Shown here piece after piece: positions 16,355 through 23,743 of a stretch of 27,949 nt of DNA. Under the pieces are notes generated by a model. It was not told the DNA's origin, did not search any database, and worked only from the letters and a program-made list of their open reading frames with translations. Position 1 is the stretch's first letter, and the number at the start of each line of letters is the position of its first letter. The position numbers and the translations under genes are program-made. Source of the stretch: Caldilineaceae bacterium (GTDB lineage: Bacteria > Chloroflexota > Anaerolineae > Caldilineales > Caldilineaceae); NCBI GenBank assembly GCA_019637645.1, contig JAHBVH010000099.1, forward strand, positions 1-27,949. The letters run 5' to 3'.

Positions 16355-17710
16355 TTATCCCGCCTTGGCCCAATACTCGTCGATAAAGGTCTGCGCTTCG
16401 GTTTGGATGGTTTCGACCGCGGCTTCGGGGGTCAAGTTCCCGTCGATCATGGCAAGCATATGCTCGACAAAGACCGCGCCTACATCAAAATAGAAGGGCG
16501 AGCCATAGCGCGGAGAGGGATATTGGCCCTGCTCCTTAACCGAAGCAAACTGGGGGGCTTTTTCCATGACGGCAGCTTCGTCAAAGGTGGCAAGTAAGGC
16601 CGGTGGGCGACCCCAGTTGAGCGCCACCAGGCTTTGCACTTCGGGAGAAATGATATGTTCTAACCAGGCCAGTGCGAGATCTTTGTTGGGCGAAAATTGG
16701 TTAATGGCAAAGCCTTCAAAGCCATTGACCGAGCCACTGCGCAAGGTGAGGCCCGGAATAATGCCCGTTTGCACTTTGTCCACAACCTGGGACTGTTCGG
16801 GATCTTGGGCGAGGGTAAAGTGATTGGGGAAGGCATAGTAATGGGCCATGTTCCCGGCACGGAAGATCTTGCCCTGTTCAATCGAACTGGCAACGGTTAC
16901 CCCGGCTGGGTCGGCAATCGCCTCGGTGACAAAGGCGTCATAGAGCGCCTGCATTGCCAGCAGCCCTTCATCGGTTGTTAATTGGAGTTGGGTCAAATCA
17001 TCGCTAAATAAGCGGCTGCCGGTGGAATTGAAGAGCGAGACATAGGAGACAAAGCCCGAGTTGGCATCGCCCATGGTAAAGAGGGTGGCATAGCGGCCAT
17101 CGGTGGTGGTCGCTTTGCTATTGGCGATGAACTCGGTCCACGACTCGGGCGCTTTGCTCGGGTCCAACCCGGCCTCTGCGTAGATCTCCTGATTCCACAT
17201 GAAGATCGCTTGGTTGCTATCAAAAGGGACGCCATATTGTTTGCCCAAGAAGTTCAAGGCCGCAACTGGTGCGGGGACAAGCCCCGCAAGGAGCGTCGCG
17301 TCGAACTGCTCGGTGATATCTTCCATGAGGGTGCGCCCATACTTAGCGTTGAGCGTCTCCCAGGTGTACATCGTGTCCACTGAACTGTCTTGGGAGGCCA
17401 CAAAGATCGCATATTTGGCATCGACATCGCCACCGCCAACTTCGATCCAATTCACTTTGGCTCCGGTTTTCTCTTCAAAGAGAGGAACCCAGAGTCCTTT
17501 GACATTTTCGGTTTGATGTTGGGCGGCAAAGATGGTGAGTTCTTTGTCGGCAAAAGGTAGCGCGCTCGCGGCGGGCGTCGCCGCCGCATCACCGGTGGAT
17601 GCGGCTGGGGCCGCAACACAGGCGCTCAGCGCGCCGCCTGCCAGTGTCATACTGGTGAACGCTAAAAACTGTCGTCGTGAGAGTCGAGGGGCCAATGATC
17701 GATCAAACAT
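16355..17710 (-). CDS. Extracellular sugar-binding lipoprotein (Tat), operon leader
   Basis: A 451-residue family-1 solute-binding protein. The Tat motif SRRQFLA (11-17) precedes a hydrophobic stretch and lipobox LSAC with Cys31. An Ala/Ser/Thr-rich linker leads to the mature fold at about 55 (ELTIFAAQHQTENVKGLWVP). The start has AAGGAG (17717-17722 on the opposite listing strand) 6 bases upstream of ATG 17710, the best ribosome site of the operon. It is the first gene of the importer operon, and its enzymes downstream suggest that the cargo is a uronate, aldarate or a uronate-containing oligosaccharide. That ligand assignment is inference from neighbours. Confidence 0.92.
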   Translation of the reverse strand: MFDRSLAPRLSRRQFLAFTSMTLAGGALSACVAAPAASTGDAAATPAASALPFADKELTIFAAQHQTENVKGLWVPLFEEKTGAKVNWIEVGGGDVDAKYAIFVASQDSSVDTMYTWETLNAKYGRTLMEDITEQFDATLLAGLVPAPVAALNFLGKQYGVPFDSNQAIFMWNQEIYAEAGLDPSKAPESWTEFIANSKATTTDGRYATLFTMGDANSGFVSYVSLFNSTGSRLFSDDLTQLQLTTDEGLLAMQALYDAFVTEAIADPAGVTVASSIEQGKIFRAGNMAHYYAFPNHFTLAQDPEQSQVVDKVQTGIIPGLTLRSGSVNGFEGFAINQFSPNKDLALAWLEHIISPEVQSLVALNWGRPPALLATFDEAAVMEKAPQFASVKEQGQYPSPRYGSPFYFDVGAVFVEHMLAMIDGNLTPEAAVETIQTEAQTFIDEYWAKAG

Positions 17711-18022
17711 AATGCGCTCCTTACACAGCGATGAGAGTTTATTTCGATGTGATGACTACATGATTAAAGTTGTGGCAGGTGGGCAGCGTTGCTCACCAGG
17801 GTATGACCGGAAACAAAATAAGCTTTAGGAAAATACGTGAAGCAAAACAGGACAAAATAGCTTTTGTCCCTGCCGTCATTGGCAAAGCTTGTAAGAGGAA
17901 ACCAACTGTAAACTAACCGGTCCGCATTGTAGCATTTTGCAGATGAGGTGTCAAACCACTTTTGGGGGCTCTCAGTTGGGACAATATGGAGGTGGTATTC
18001 CTGACTTTGATTTACCGTCGTT
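17711..18022. other. 312-base intergenic region upstream of the sugar-acid operon
   Basis: This gap lies between the binding-protein start and the end of the glycoside-hydrolase-like gene, both on the minus strand, so it should hold the operon promoter. It contains the perfect palindrome at 17850-17869 and flanking AAGCTTT (17820-17826) and AAAGCTT (17884-17890) copies. No convincing -35/-10 pair was found on the minus strand, and no gene is evident. Confidence 0.5.
17850..17869. promoter_or_regulatory. Candidate operator: perfect palindrome GGACAAAA-N4-TTTTGTCC
   Basis: Exact 8-base arms flank a 4-base centre (TAGC), about 140 bases before the ATG of the sugar-acid operon. Size and symmetry suit a dimeric LacI- or GntR-like repressor, but no such regulator is encoded in the window. 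It could also form a hairpin in the leader RNA. Confidence 0.45.
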
Positions 18023-19381
18023 TTAGACGCGCTGCCCGCTCGCTTGATTCGCTTGATTGATCCCCTGAATCAGCGCGTACAGATCATTGCGATAAAAGAA
18101 TTGTTCGTCTTGCAGCAGATTTTCCAGAATGGCGCTCATCTCCCATAAACGAATCACAAAGGGGTCTTGGGCCGGGTTCGGGGTGGCATCGAGGAGATGG
18201 TCAAAGATGCGCGCTAACAGATATTGGGCATGGATGCGGCTACCCGGCTCATGGCGACGCGGCTCGCGGATCCATTCGCTGATCTGAAATTCGGTGACTT
18301 CCAACGGGATGCCCGCCGCGGCCAAGGTTTGGCGCGCCGTGGGGATCAAGCGGGGGCCATGACGGAGTTCAACACCAGCAAACGTATCGACATAGGCATT
18401 GGCTGTCAAGCGGCCTGAGCCGGTTTCTTCGTAAATGTCGGCGCCAACAATCGGCTCCAGGGTTGGAAATTCCTGGCGCAGCGCAAGCGCATTGTTGACC
18501 ACGGTCGTGAGCGACGCGGGATGAAAGGGAAAGGAGATAATGGCAGTATTGATCAAGATGCGCCGTCGTTGGTGCGGTGCATAAAGCCGTTGAACCTGGG
18601 CGCGTAAAAGATCGGGTCCGATAGCCAGCGCGTGCTTTCCATAGTTGGCATCAAACTCGTTTTCGGGGTTAAAGCCATCAAAGTTTTCCAGCCCAAAGGC
18701 GCGATCTAAATGAGTCAGCAGTTCATCCGTGTAGGCTAGAGCCAACTCACCTAAGGGCGAATCGGCGCGGACAGTACTGCCATGGGGCGCGCCTAACGCA
18801 TCTAGATTTTCCTCGATCGCTGGTGGGAAGTGGGTTTCGGGGGGAAACGGGGCTTTAACACCATAGCCGAGAACGGTTTTGATGTTGTGGTTGAGCAGCG
18901 CTTCAATCCAGCCGTCATAGGCGTCGATCCCTTGCGCCGCGTGGGTGTTCCAACGCATGCCGAGGCGGACGTGGGTGCAGCCAAAGTAGCGTTTCAGCAA
19001 GCGTACTGTCCGCTTCGGATCAGCCCCGGCGGCCATGAGTTTGTAATCTGGGCAAAGGTTCGCCCCAAAGTGCACGCGGGCTAGCTGTTTTGCATAGGTT
19101 TGCAGAAAAGTTGTCGCATCGGTGTCGGCGCGCTGCCAGGTGGTATATTGATCCCATAGCGGTGACCGTAGATAATCGGCCCCCGCCACTAAACCAGCGG
19201 CGACGCCGCCAAAGGCGAAGAAACGCAGCAACGAACGACGGCTCGTTACCGTGTCGAGATGAGCTTGTACCCGCTGGGCATCGGTGGTAGACAAAATTGC
19301 TGGTCCTACTAGAACATGCGCTTGGCAATAGGTTGAATAATCGGTTGGAAACGACCTAAGTTCCCCAATCCTGTTGATCAT
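18023..19381 (-). CDS. Glycoside-hydrolase-like TIM-barrel protein, probably exported
   Basis: A 452-residue protein whose family I cannot name with certainty. With the start at ATG 19381, a twin-arginine stretch TSRRSLLRFFAFGG (46-59) and a hydrophobic run suggest Tat export or a membrane anchor, though the leader before it is unusually long. The rest reads like a (beta/alpha)8 clan-A hydrolase: CTHVRLGMRW on an early strand, GFNPENEF with the acid/base candidate Glu242, and LEVTEFQISEW with the nucleophile candidate Glu364. The frame is open to 19435, but an extended -10 (TGGTATACT) at 19394-19399 favours 19381. It lies upstream of, and on the same strand as, the sugar-acid import operon, so it may release its substrate. 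Classification as GH5/39/10-like is inference from the Glu pair. Confidence 0.68.
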   Translation of the reverse strand: MINRIGELRSFPTDYSTYCQAHVLVGPAILSTTDAQRVQAHLDTVTSRRSLLRFFAFGGVAAGLVAGADYLRSPLWDQYTTWQRADTDATTFLQTYAKQLARVHFGANLCPDYKLMAAGADPKRTVRLLKRYFGCTHVRLGMRWNTHAAQGIDAYDGWIEALLNHNIKTVLGYGVKAPFPPETHFPPAIEENLDALGAPHGSTVRADSPLGELALAYTDELLTHLDRAFGLENFDGFNPENEFDANYGKHALAIGPDLLRAQVQRLYAPHQRRRILINTAIISFPFHPASLTTVVNNALALRQEFPTLEPIVGADIYEETGSGRLTANAYVDTFAGVELRHGPRLIPTARQTLAAAGIPLEVTEFQISEWIREPRRHEPGSRIHAQYLLARIFDHLLDATPNPAQDPFVIRLWEMSAILENLLQDEQFFYRNDLYALIQGINQANQASGQRV

Positions 19382-19393
19382 TTCCGTGGCGAT

Positions 19394-19399
19394 AGTATA
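19394..19399 (-). promoter_or_regulatory. Extended -10 before the glycoside-hydrolase-like gene
   Basis: On the minus strand TGGTATACT ends 12 bases before ATG 19381. There is no clear -35, but the TGn extension can compensate. It would give a leader of only about 5 bases and would exclude the longer start at 19435. Confidence 0.4.
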
Positions 19400-19538
19400 C
19401 CACAAGCGCCGCGGTATGCCTCTGCTTGGTGCCACGGCTATGTGTATCTTCGCTCTATATCCTACTCTATGGTGTTATCTCCGTCATTGCCCTACGCTAG
19501 AGTACCTGCGTAAGTCATAACCTAGGTAAGGAGGAACC

Positions 19539-20309
19539 ATGCGTAAATGTTTATCGGCTGGACTAATGGGCACCGTGCTATTGCTGGCTGCCTGTGGTGA
19601 TAGCGCGGCCCCCGCCCCGACAGCGGTGGTAGTGACGCCTACGGCAGCGGTTGTGCAACAAGTGACGCCCGATACGCCAACCGCGGCAGCCACGACGGCA
19701 GTCACTGATACGACCGGCATGACTGGCACAACCGAGCTAACTGAAACGACTGGGGTGACTGATCCGGCGGCAGTGACGGCGACCGATGGGCTCACGGACA
19801 CCGCGAACTTAACCGAGCCCGGCAGTGTCACCGCGACTGATGCGGTGACCACGCTAACCGCCATTGCGCTCCTACACGATGTCGATGGAAACCCCGTTGG
19901 CGAAGCAACCTTTACCGAGGATGAAGACGGTGTAACCATTGAGGTTGAATTGCAAGGGTTGGCCGTTGCAACTGCCGGGGAACATGGTATCCATATCCAT
20001 ACGATGGGTACCTGTGAACCCGATTTTCAAGCCGCCGGCGATCACTTTAACCCAACGGGTGGGGAACATGGCCTGGAAAATCATCAAGGCCCCCACGCGG
20101 GCGATCTACCCAATATCGAAATTGATGGCGAAGGCAACGCGAGCTACGTAACCACCAATCCGATGCTGCAACTCAGTGAAGGAAGCAACTCGATCCTCGA
20201 CGCGGATGGTAGCGCCTTCATGATCCACGCTGGCCCTGATGATATGGTCACCGATCCATCGGGCGACAGTGGCGATCGCATTGCTTGTGGCGTGATTGAA
20301 CGACAATAA
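19539..20309 (+). CDS. sodC: Cu/Zn superoxide dismutase lipoprotein
   Basis: A 256-residue protein that converts superoxide to peroxide and oxygen outside the membrane. Lipobox LAAC gives Cys19. Residues about 22-106 form a Thr/Ala-rich linker with repeated TTG/TDT/TAT units. The SOD fold follows at about 107-255. Copper ligands are His152, His154, His169 and His230. Zinc ligands are His169, His177, His186 and Asp189. The disulphide pair is Cys159-Cys250, and Arg247 guides superoxide, so every key residue is present. A strong AAGGAGG ribosome site lies just before ATG 19539. It stands alone, divergent from the glycoside-hydrolase-like gene and convergent with the importer operon. The long linker would hold the enzyme away from the membrane. 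Confidence 0.95.
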   Translation: MRKCLSAGLMGTVLLLAACGDSAAPAPTAVVVTPTAAVVQQVTPDTPTAAATTAVTDTTGMTGTTELTETTGVTDPAAVTATDGLTDTANLTEPGSVTATDAVTTLTAIALLHDVDGNPVGEATFTEDEDGVTIEVELQGLAVATAGEHGIHIHTMGTCEPDFQAAGDHFNPTGGEHGLENHQGPHAGDLPNIEIDGEGNASYVTTNPMLQLSEGSNSILDADGSAFMIHAGPDDMVTDPSGDSGDRIACGVIERQ

Positions 20310-20323
20310 GGCTCGGAATAGAA

Positions 20324-20389
20324 AGTAGGACGCGGATGGACGCGGATAAAGATCAATCCGCGTCCATCCGCGTCTATCCGCGTCCTACT
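20324..20389. repeat. Inverted array of CGCGGATGGA-type decamers
   Basis: Two decamers on the left (20324-20347) face three reverse copies on the right (from about 20355), and the outer 24-base arms match at 23 of 24 positions. It lies between the convergent sodC and binding-protein genes, so it can fold in RNA from either strand and end both transcripts. The tandem inner structure suggests a dispersed repeat element rather than a simple terminator. Confidence 0.75.
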
Positions 20390-20400
20390 CTACTTAACCG

Positions 20401-21432
20401 TTATTCAATGACCAGCGCTGCTTGGGCTTTGAATTCATCGGTGATGGTCAGTCCTTGCTCTGCCGCCGCGGGCAAGTTGATGGCAAGGCTGCCTTTGCGT
20501 TGCCGTTCAATCGGGGTACTGGCAATATCTAATTCCCCTTGCAAAATACCGACTGCTAGGGCTCCTGTATCCAAGCCATCTTGGTAATAATCGAGACCAA
20601 GCGCCACGGCTGCGCCCCGCTGGGCACTGGCTGGATCGTTGGCAAAGAGCGGCAGATCATTATCGTTGGCAACTTTGATCAGCGCTTCCAGACTAGCCAC
20701 AACCGTGCTATCGGTGCTGACAAAGAAAGCTTCAACCCCACGCGCGGCCAACGCTTCCGCCGCCGCTTGGACTTCACTGCTATTGCTGATCTGGGTGACT
20801 TCAAGGGTTAGGCCCAATGCTTCCGCCGCGGGTAGCGCAATTTCGGTATTGACCACCGAGTTGGCTTCGGCAGGGTTGTAGAGATAGCCCACGGTTTTGA
20901 CCGCAGGCAGCAACTGGGGAATCAAGGCCAACGCATCTTCGACCGGCGCGAGGGCTTGAATGCCAATGACCCAAGCCGGGTGGTCATCTGGGGCGTTGGC
21001 AATCCCCGCCGCATAGGGGCTGGTGACGGCGTTAAAGACAATAGGCGGCCCCTCGAGATCTTTGGTCGCGTTGAAGGCGGCTTGCAGCGCTGGGGTGCTG
21101 GTCGCGACAATGAGATCAACGCCATCATCCACAAATTTCTGGGCAATGGTGGTCAGCGTGGGAATATCACCTTCGGCGTTGGCTTCGTAGAGGGTCACCG
21201 TTTCGCCATCAATAAAACCCGCGGCGGCTAGCGCGTCCTTGACGCCCTGTTGTTCGGCATCGAGGGCGGGATGGCTGACAAGTTTCATCAAGCCGACACT
21301 GGGCCTATCCGCCGCATCTGGTGCGCTTGTTGTCTCCCCAGCCGGGGCCACGGGCGCGACACAAGCCGTCAAGAGCAAAAGGGCAAAGAGGCTAGCTAGC
21401 CAGCGGTGGGATTGGTTCTTCCATTTGTGCAT
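20401..21432 (-). CDS. ABC transporter substrate-binding lipoprotein (PF04392, TrpX-like)
   Basis: A 343-residue binding protein. The lipobox LTAC gives Cys24 after a hydrophobic stretch. The mature part has the ABC_sub_bind pattern: VGLMKLVSHPALDAEQQGVK, then GETVTLYEANAEGD, LIVATSTPALQA, GYLYNPAEANS and FVSTDSTVVAS. ATG 21432 is chosen because AGGAG lies upstream and the lipoprotein signal starts there; the open frame back to 21489 would overlap the ATPase gene. It is the third gene of a permease-ATPase-binding protein unit, 28 bases after the ATPase. Characterised relatives bind aromatic amino acids (TrpX), but the ligand here cannot be read. Confidence 0.92.
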   Translation of the reverse strand: MHKWKNQSHRWLASLFALLLLTACVAPVAPAGETTSAPDAADRPSVGLMKLVSHPALDAEQQGVKDALAAAGFIDGETVTLYEANAEGDIPTLTTIAQKFVDDGVDLIVATSTPALQAAFNATKDLEGPPIVFNAVTSPYAAGIANAPDDHPAWVIGIQALAPVEDALALIPQLLPAVKTVGYLYNPAEANSVVNTEIALPAAEALGLTLEVTQISNSSEVQAAAEALAARGVEAFFVSTDSTVVASLEALIKVANDNDLPLFANDPASAQRGAAVALGLDYYQDGLDTGALAVGILQGELDIASTPIERQRKGSLAINLPAAAEQGLTITDEFKAQAALVIE

Positions 21433-21460
21433 AGGGTACTCCTGTTCTAAATGACAAAAG

Positions 21461-22258
21461 TTAATGTTGCAGTAATAACTCATCCTCAAGGAGCGGGGCT
21501 TGCCGCACTTGGCTAAAGCGATCGATGAGCGCCTGCACGGTCATTTGTCGCCGCTCCTCGCCAGCCAAGTCTAGCACAATCTGCCCCTGATCCATCATCA
21601 ACGTGCGGTCACCAATCTGGAGGGCTTGTTGCATGTTGTGGGTGATCATCAGGGCCGTTAATTGTTGTTCAGCCACAAATTGGCGGGTGAGCGTGAGGAT
21701 CTGCGCGGCGGTAGCGGGGTCCAAGGCCGCGGTATGCTCATCCAACAACACAATCTTAGGGCGCGCCAACGTTGCCATCAGCAGCGTCAATGCTTGGCGT
21801 TGCCCGCCACTGAGCAGGGCAACACGCGTCTCCAGGCGCTTTTCCAAGCCTAATCCTAAAGGTGCTAACCACGTTTGAAAAGCGTCCATGCGGGCAGGGG
21901 TGACGCCCGTCTGCCAACGGAGTCGCTGACCGCGCCGCATCGCCAAGGTGAGGTTCTGGGCAATGGTCATGGTGGCTGCCGTGCCAAGGAGTGGATCTTG
22001 GAAAACCCGTCCCAACCAAGTGGCGCGGCGATGTTCCGGCCACGCGGTGACATCCACGCCATCGATGAGCACACGGCCGCGGCTGGGCGGATAGACTCCG
22101 GCGATCACATTAAAGAGGGTCGATTTGCCCGCGCCATTGCTGCCAACAACCGTAACAAATTGACCCGGCTCTAGGCGTAGATCCACGCCCCGCAGCGCGT
22201 GGACCTCGTTGATCTCACCAGCGTGAAAGATCTGGTGGACATCGAACAGCTGTAGCAT
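21461..22258 (-). CDS. ABC transporter ATP-binding protein of the PF04392-type importer
   Basis: A 265-residue ATPase. Walker A is GSNGAGKST (39-47), signature LSGGQ (149-153), Walker B IVLLDE (169-174) followed by HTAALD, which is distinctive of ATPases encoded with this class of binding protein, and switch His207. ATG 22258 follows GAGGAA at good distance and begins at the first beta strand; the open frame reaches 22294 but adds only a charged tail. It is the middle gene of the importer unit, with 120 bases and an imperfect hairpin between it and the permease gene. Confidence 0.93.
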   Translation of the reverse strand: MLQLFDVHQIFHAGEINEVHALRGVDLRLEPGQFVTVVGSNGAGKSTLFNVIAGVYPPSRGRVLIDGVDVTAWPEHRRATWLGRVFQDPLLGTAATMTIAQNLTLAMRRGQRLRWQTGVTPARMDAFQTWLAPLGLGLEKRLETRVALLSGGQRQALTLLMATLARPKIVLLDEHTAALDPATAAQILTLTRQFVAEQQLTALMITHNMQQALQIGDRTLMMDQGQIVLDLAGEERRQMTVQALIDRFSQVRQAPLLEDELLLQH

Positions 22259-22288
22259 CTGTCGCGTTTCCTCTTTTCTTTGAACATA

Positions 22289-22333
22289 CGCCAAAGACCA
22301 ATCAGGCTTTCAAAATCTGACAAGTCTTTGGCG
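22289..22333 (-). repeat. Imperfect hairpin between permease and ATPase genes
   Basis: Arms 22289-22310 and 22312-22333 agree at 17 of 22 positions, with CGCCAAAGAC outer ends and a core ATCAGGCTTT/AAAATCTGAC related to the GTCAGGTTT hairpins elsewhere. It lies within an operon, so it is more likely a decayed repeat element or attenuator than an operon end. Confidence 0.55.
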
Positions 22334-22378
22334 ACAGGCCAACCCCTGGGCATAAGCGCTCTTTTCTTCAACGGCTTC

Positions 22379-23386
22379 CTACTTGCGTTTCTGGGCATGG
22401 GTGAGCCAGAGCGCGACCAAGACCAACAAGGCCGTCGCCAACTTAACATCCTGTGCGTCCAACGTCAATGCACCGGTAGGGAAGGGAATCCGCACCGTTA
22501 GGGCTGCGGCGATGGCAATGCGATAGAACACCATACCCAAAATGACAGCCAGGGAGGCCGCCGCAAAAGTGGCTGGCCGGAAAAAGGTCTCACCAAGGAT
22601 CACCGCGGCCAGCCCCGCGATGATCAAGCCAAGGCCCATGTTCACATCGGCAAAGCCTTGGTATTGCGCCACCAGCGCCCCCGCGAGACCGACCAAGCCA
22701 TTACTCAGGGCGAGACCAAGCAGAATCATGCGGTCGGTATTGACACCCAAGGCGCGGATCATCTGGGGGTTGTCACCGGTGGCGTGGAGCGCAAGGCCCA
22801 TTTCCGTGCGCATAAACCAATCGAGCAAGCCCTTCAGAGCCAGCACTACCATCCCAAAGAGCAAGATGGCGAGCAGATTACTGGCAATCCGTACCATGTC
22901 GTCGCCGCCAAGGCTTACCAAAAACTGGCGAAAGGTGGCTGCAAAAGGGGTGAAGATCGTATCGGTGTTGAGCAACGGGATATTGGAGCGGCCCATAATG
23001 CGCAAGTTGATGCTGATCAAGCCGGTGGTGACCAGGATCGACGCCAATAGACTGTGAATGCGCAGCCGCGTGGCGATCAGCGCGGTGGCCGTTCCCGCGA
23101 GCGCCCCGCCGAGAAAGCTCACCGGCAACGTCCAATAGGGGTTGACGCCTGCTGTGATCAGCGTCGCAGCTAAGGCCGCACCCAGTGGTAGACTGCCGTC
23201 GATGGTGAGATCGGGAAAATTGAGGACACGGAAGGTCAAATAGACCCCCAATGCCACTGCGGCAAAGCCCAGACCGGTGGCAATCGCGCCCAGCCAAACC
23301 GTAAAGGCCAACTTCTGTAAACTCGGCCCAAGGATCAGCAACAAGAGTCCAGCGGCAACTCCTAGGCGCACCCAACGGCTTTGCAT
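22379..23386 (-). CDS. ABC transporter permease (BPD_transp_2 family)
   Basis: A 335-residue, very hydrophobic protein with about eight to nine membrane segments, starting MQSRWVRLGVAAGLLLLILG. It has the family pattern TFRVLNFPDLTIDGSLPLGA on an early loop and GDNPQMIRALGVNTDRM in the cytoplasmic coupling loop, as in permeases paired with PF04392 binding proteins. ATG 23386 is chosen: AAGGAA lies upstream, the first membrane segment follows, and an extended -10 TGGTATAAT at 23465-23470 would start the mRNA inside the longer frame that is open to 23497. It is the first gene of the importer unit. Confidence 0.92.
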   Translation of the reverse strand: MQSRWVRLGVAAGLLLLILGPSLQKLAFTVWLGAIATGLGFAAVALGVYLTFRVLNFPDLTIDGSLPLGAALAATLITAGVNPYWTLPVSFLGGALAGTATALIATRLRIHSLLASILVTTGLISINLRIMGRSNIPLLNTDTIFTPFAATFRQFLVSLGGDDMVRIASNLLAILLFGMVVLALKGLLDWFMRTEMGLALHATGDNPQMIRALGVNTDRMILLGLALSNGLVGLAGALVAQYQGFADVNMGLGLIIAGLAAVILGETFFRPATFAAASLAVILGMVFYRIAIAAALTVRIPFPTGALTLDAQDVKLATALLVLVALWLTHAQKRK

Positions 23387-23464
23387 GAATAAAATTCCTT
23401 CTGGTCTTGATTTTTGCGGCGGTTTGGGAGCTACAGGTGCTTGAAAAATTCCGTCAATCGGCAA

Positions 23465-23470
23465 ATTATA
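23465..23470 (-). promoter_or_regulatory. Extended -10 promoter of the importer unit
   Basis: On the minus strand the sequence reads TGGTATAAT, a perfect -10 with the TGn extension. No good -35 lies 16-18 bases upstream. The predicted leader to ATG 23386 is about 70 bases. Confidence 0.55.
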
Positions 23471-23565
23471 CCATAGGGCGTGCCTTACAAGTAACATAAT
23501 TTCTGGAAATGTAGCGTCGTTATGACAAATCGCTTGTCTGTACCCCTAGCTTATGTCTAGATTAT

Positions 23566-23593
23566 TTGATGAATAGCCTATCTATGTTACGAT
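23566..23593 (+). promoter_or_regulatory. Candidate promoter of the SPFH-like gene
   Basis: TTGATG (23566-23571), a 16-base spacer and TACGAT (23588-23593) preceded by TGT give an extended -10 match. The leader to GTG 23744 would be about 140 bases and would include the dyad at 23622-23656. Confidence 0.3.
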
Positions 23594-23743
23594 ACAAATC
23601 TAACCACCCACTTCTAGTCGCTATCGAGCGAATCGATCTACATTGATTTCGCGATAACCAATGAACTCAAAATGAGCTAGTGTATTCATCAAGGTTGCAG
23701 GCTATTAGCGGTGGCTTATGGCCTTTTTCAGTGAGGAATCCCC

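Larger units (their letters stand above)
23387..23743. other. 357-base divergent intergenic region
   Basis: This region separates the importer unit from the SPFH-like membrane protein. Besides the two candidate promoters, it has an imperfect dyad (TATCGAGCGAATC at 23622-23634 with GATTTCGCGATA at 23645-23656) close to the plus-strand gene. It is more AT-rich than the coding DNA. No gene or stable RNA is evident. Confidence 0.5.

Noticed and set aside
20324..20389. CRISPR-like repeat array
   Set aside because: Units are 10 bases, adjacent and partly inverted, with no spacers and no cas genes; it is an inverted decamer element.
22542..23057. A 171-codon plus-strand frame opposite the permease gene
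   Set aside because: Basic, Ser/Lys/Pro-rich translation typical of the reverse strand of a hydrophobic membrane protein; no start signal.
23387..23497. Upstream start at 23497 for the permease gene
   Set aside because: The added 37 residues are Pro-rich and unlike a membrane leader, and the candidate -10 at 23465-23470 lies within them.
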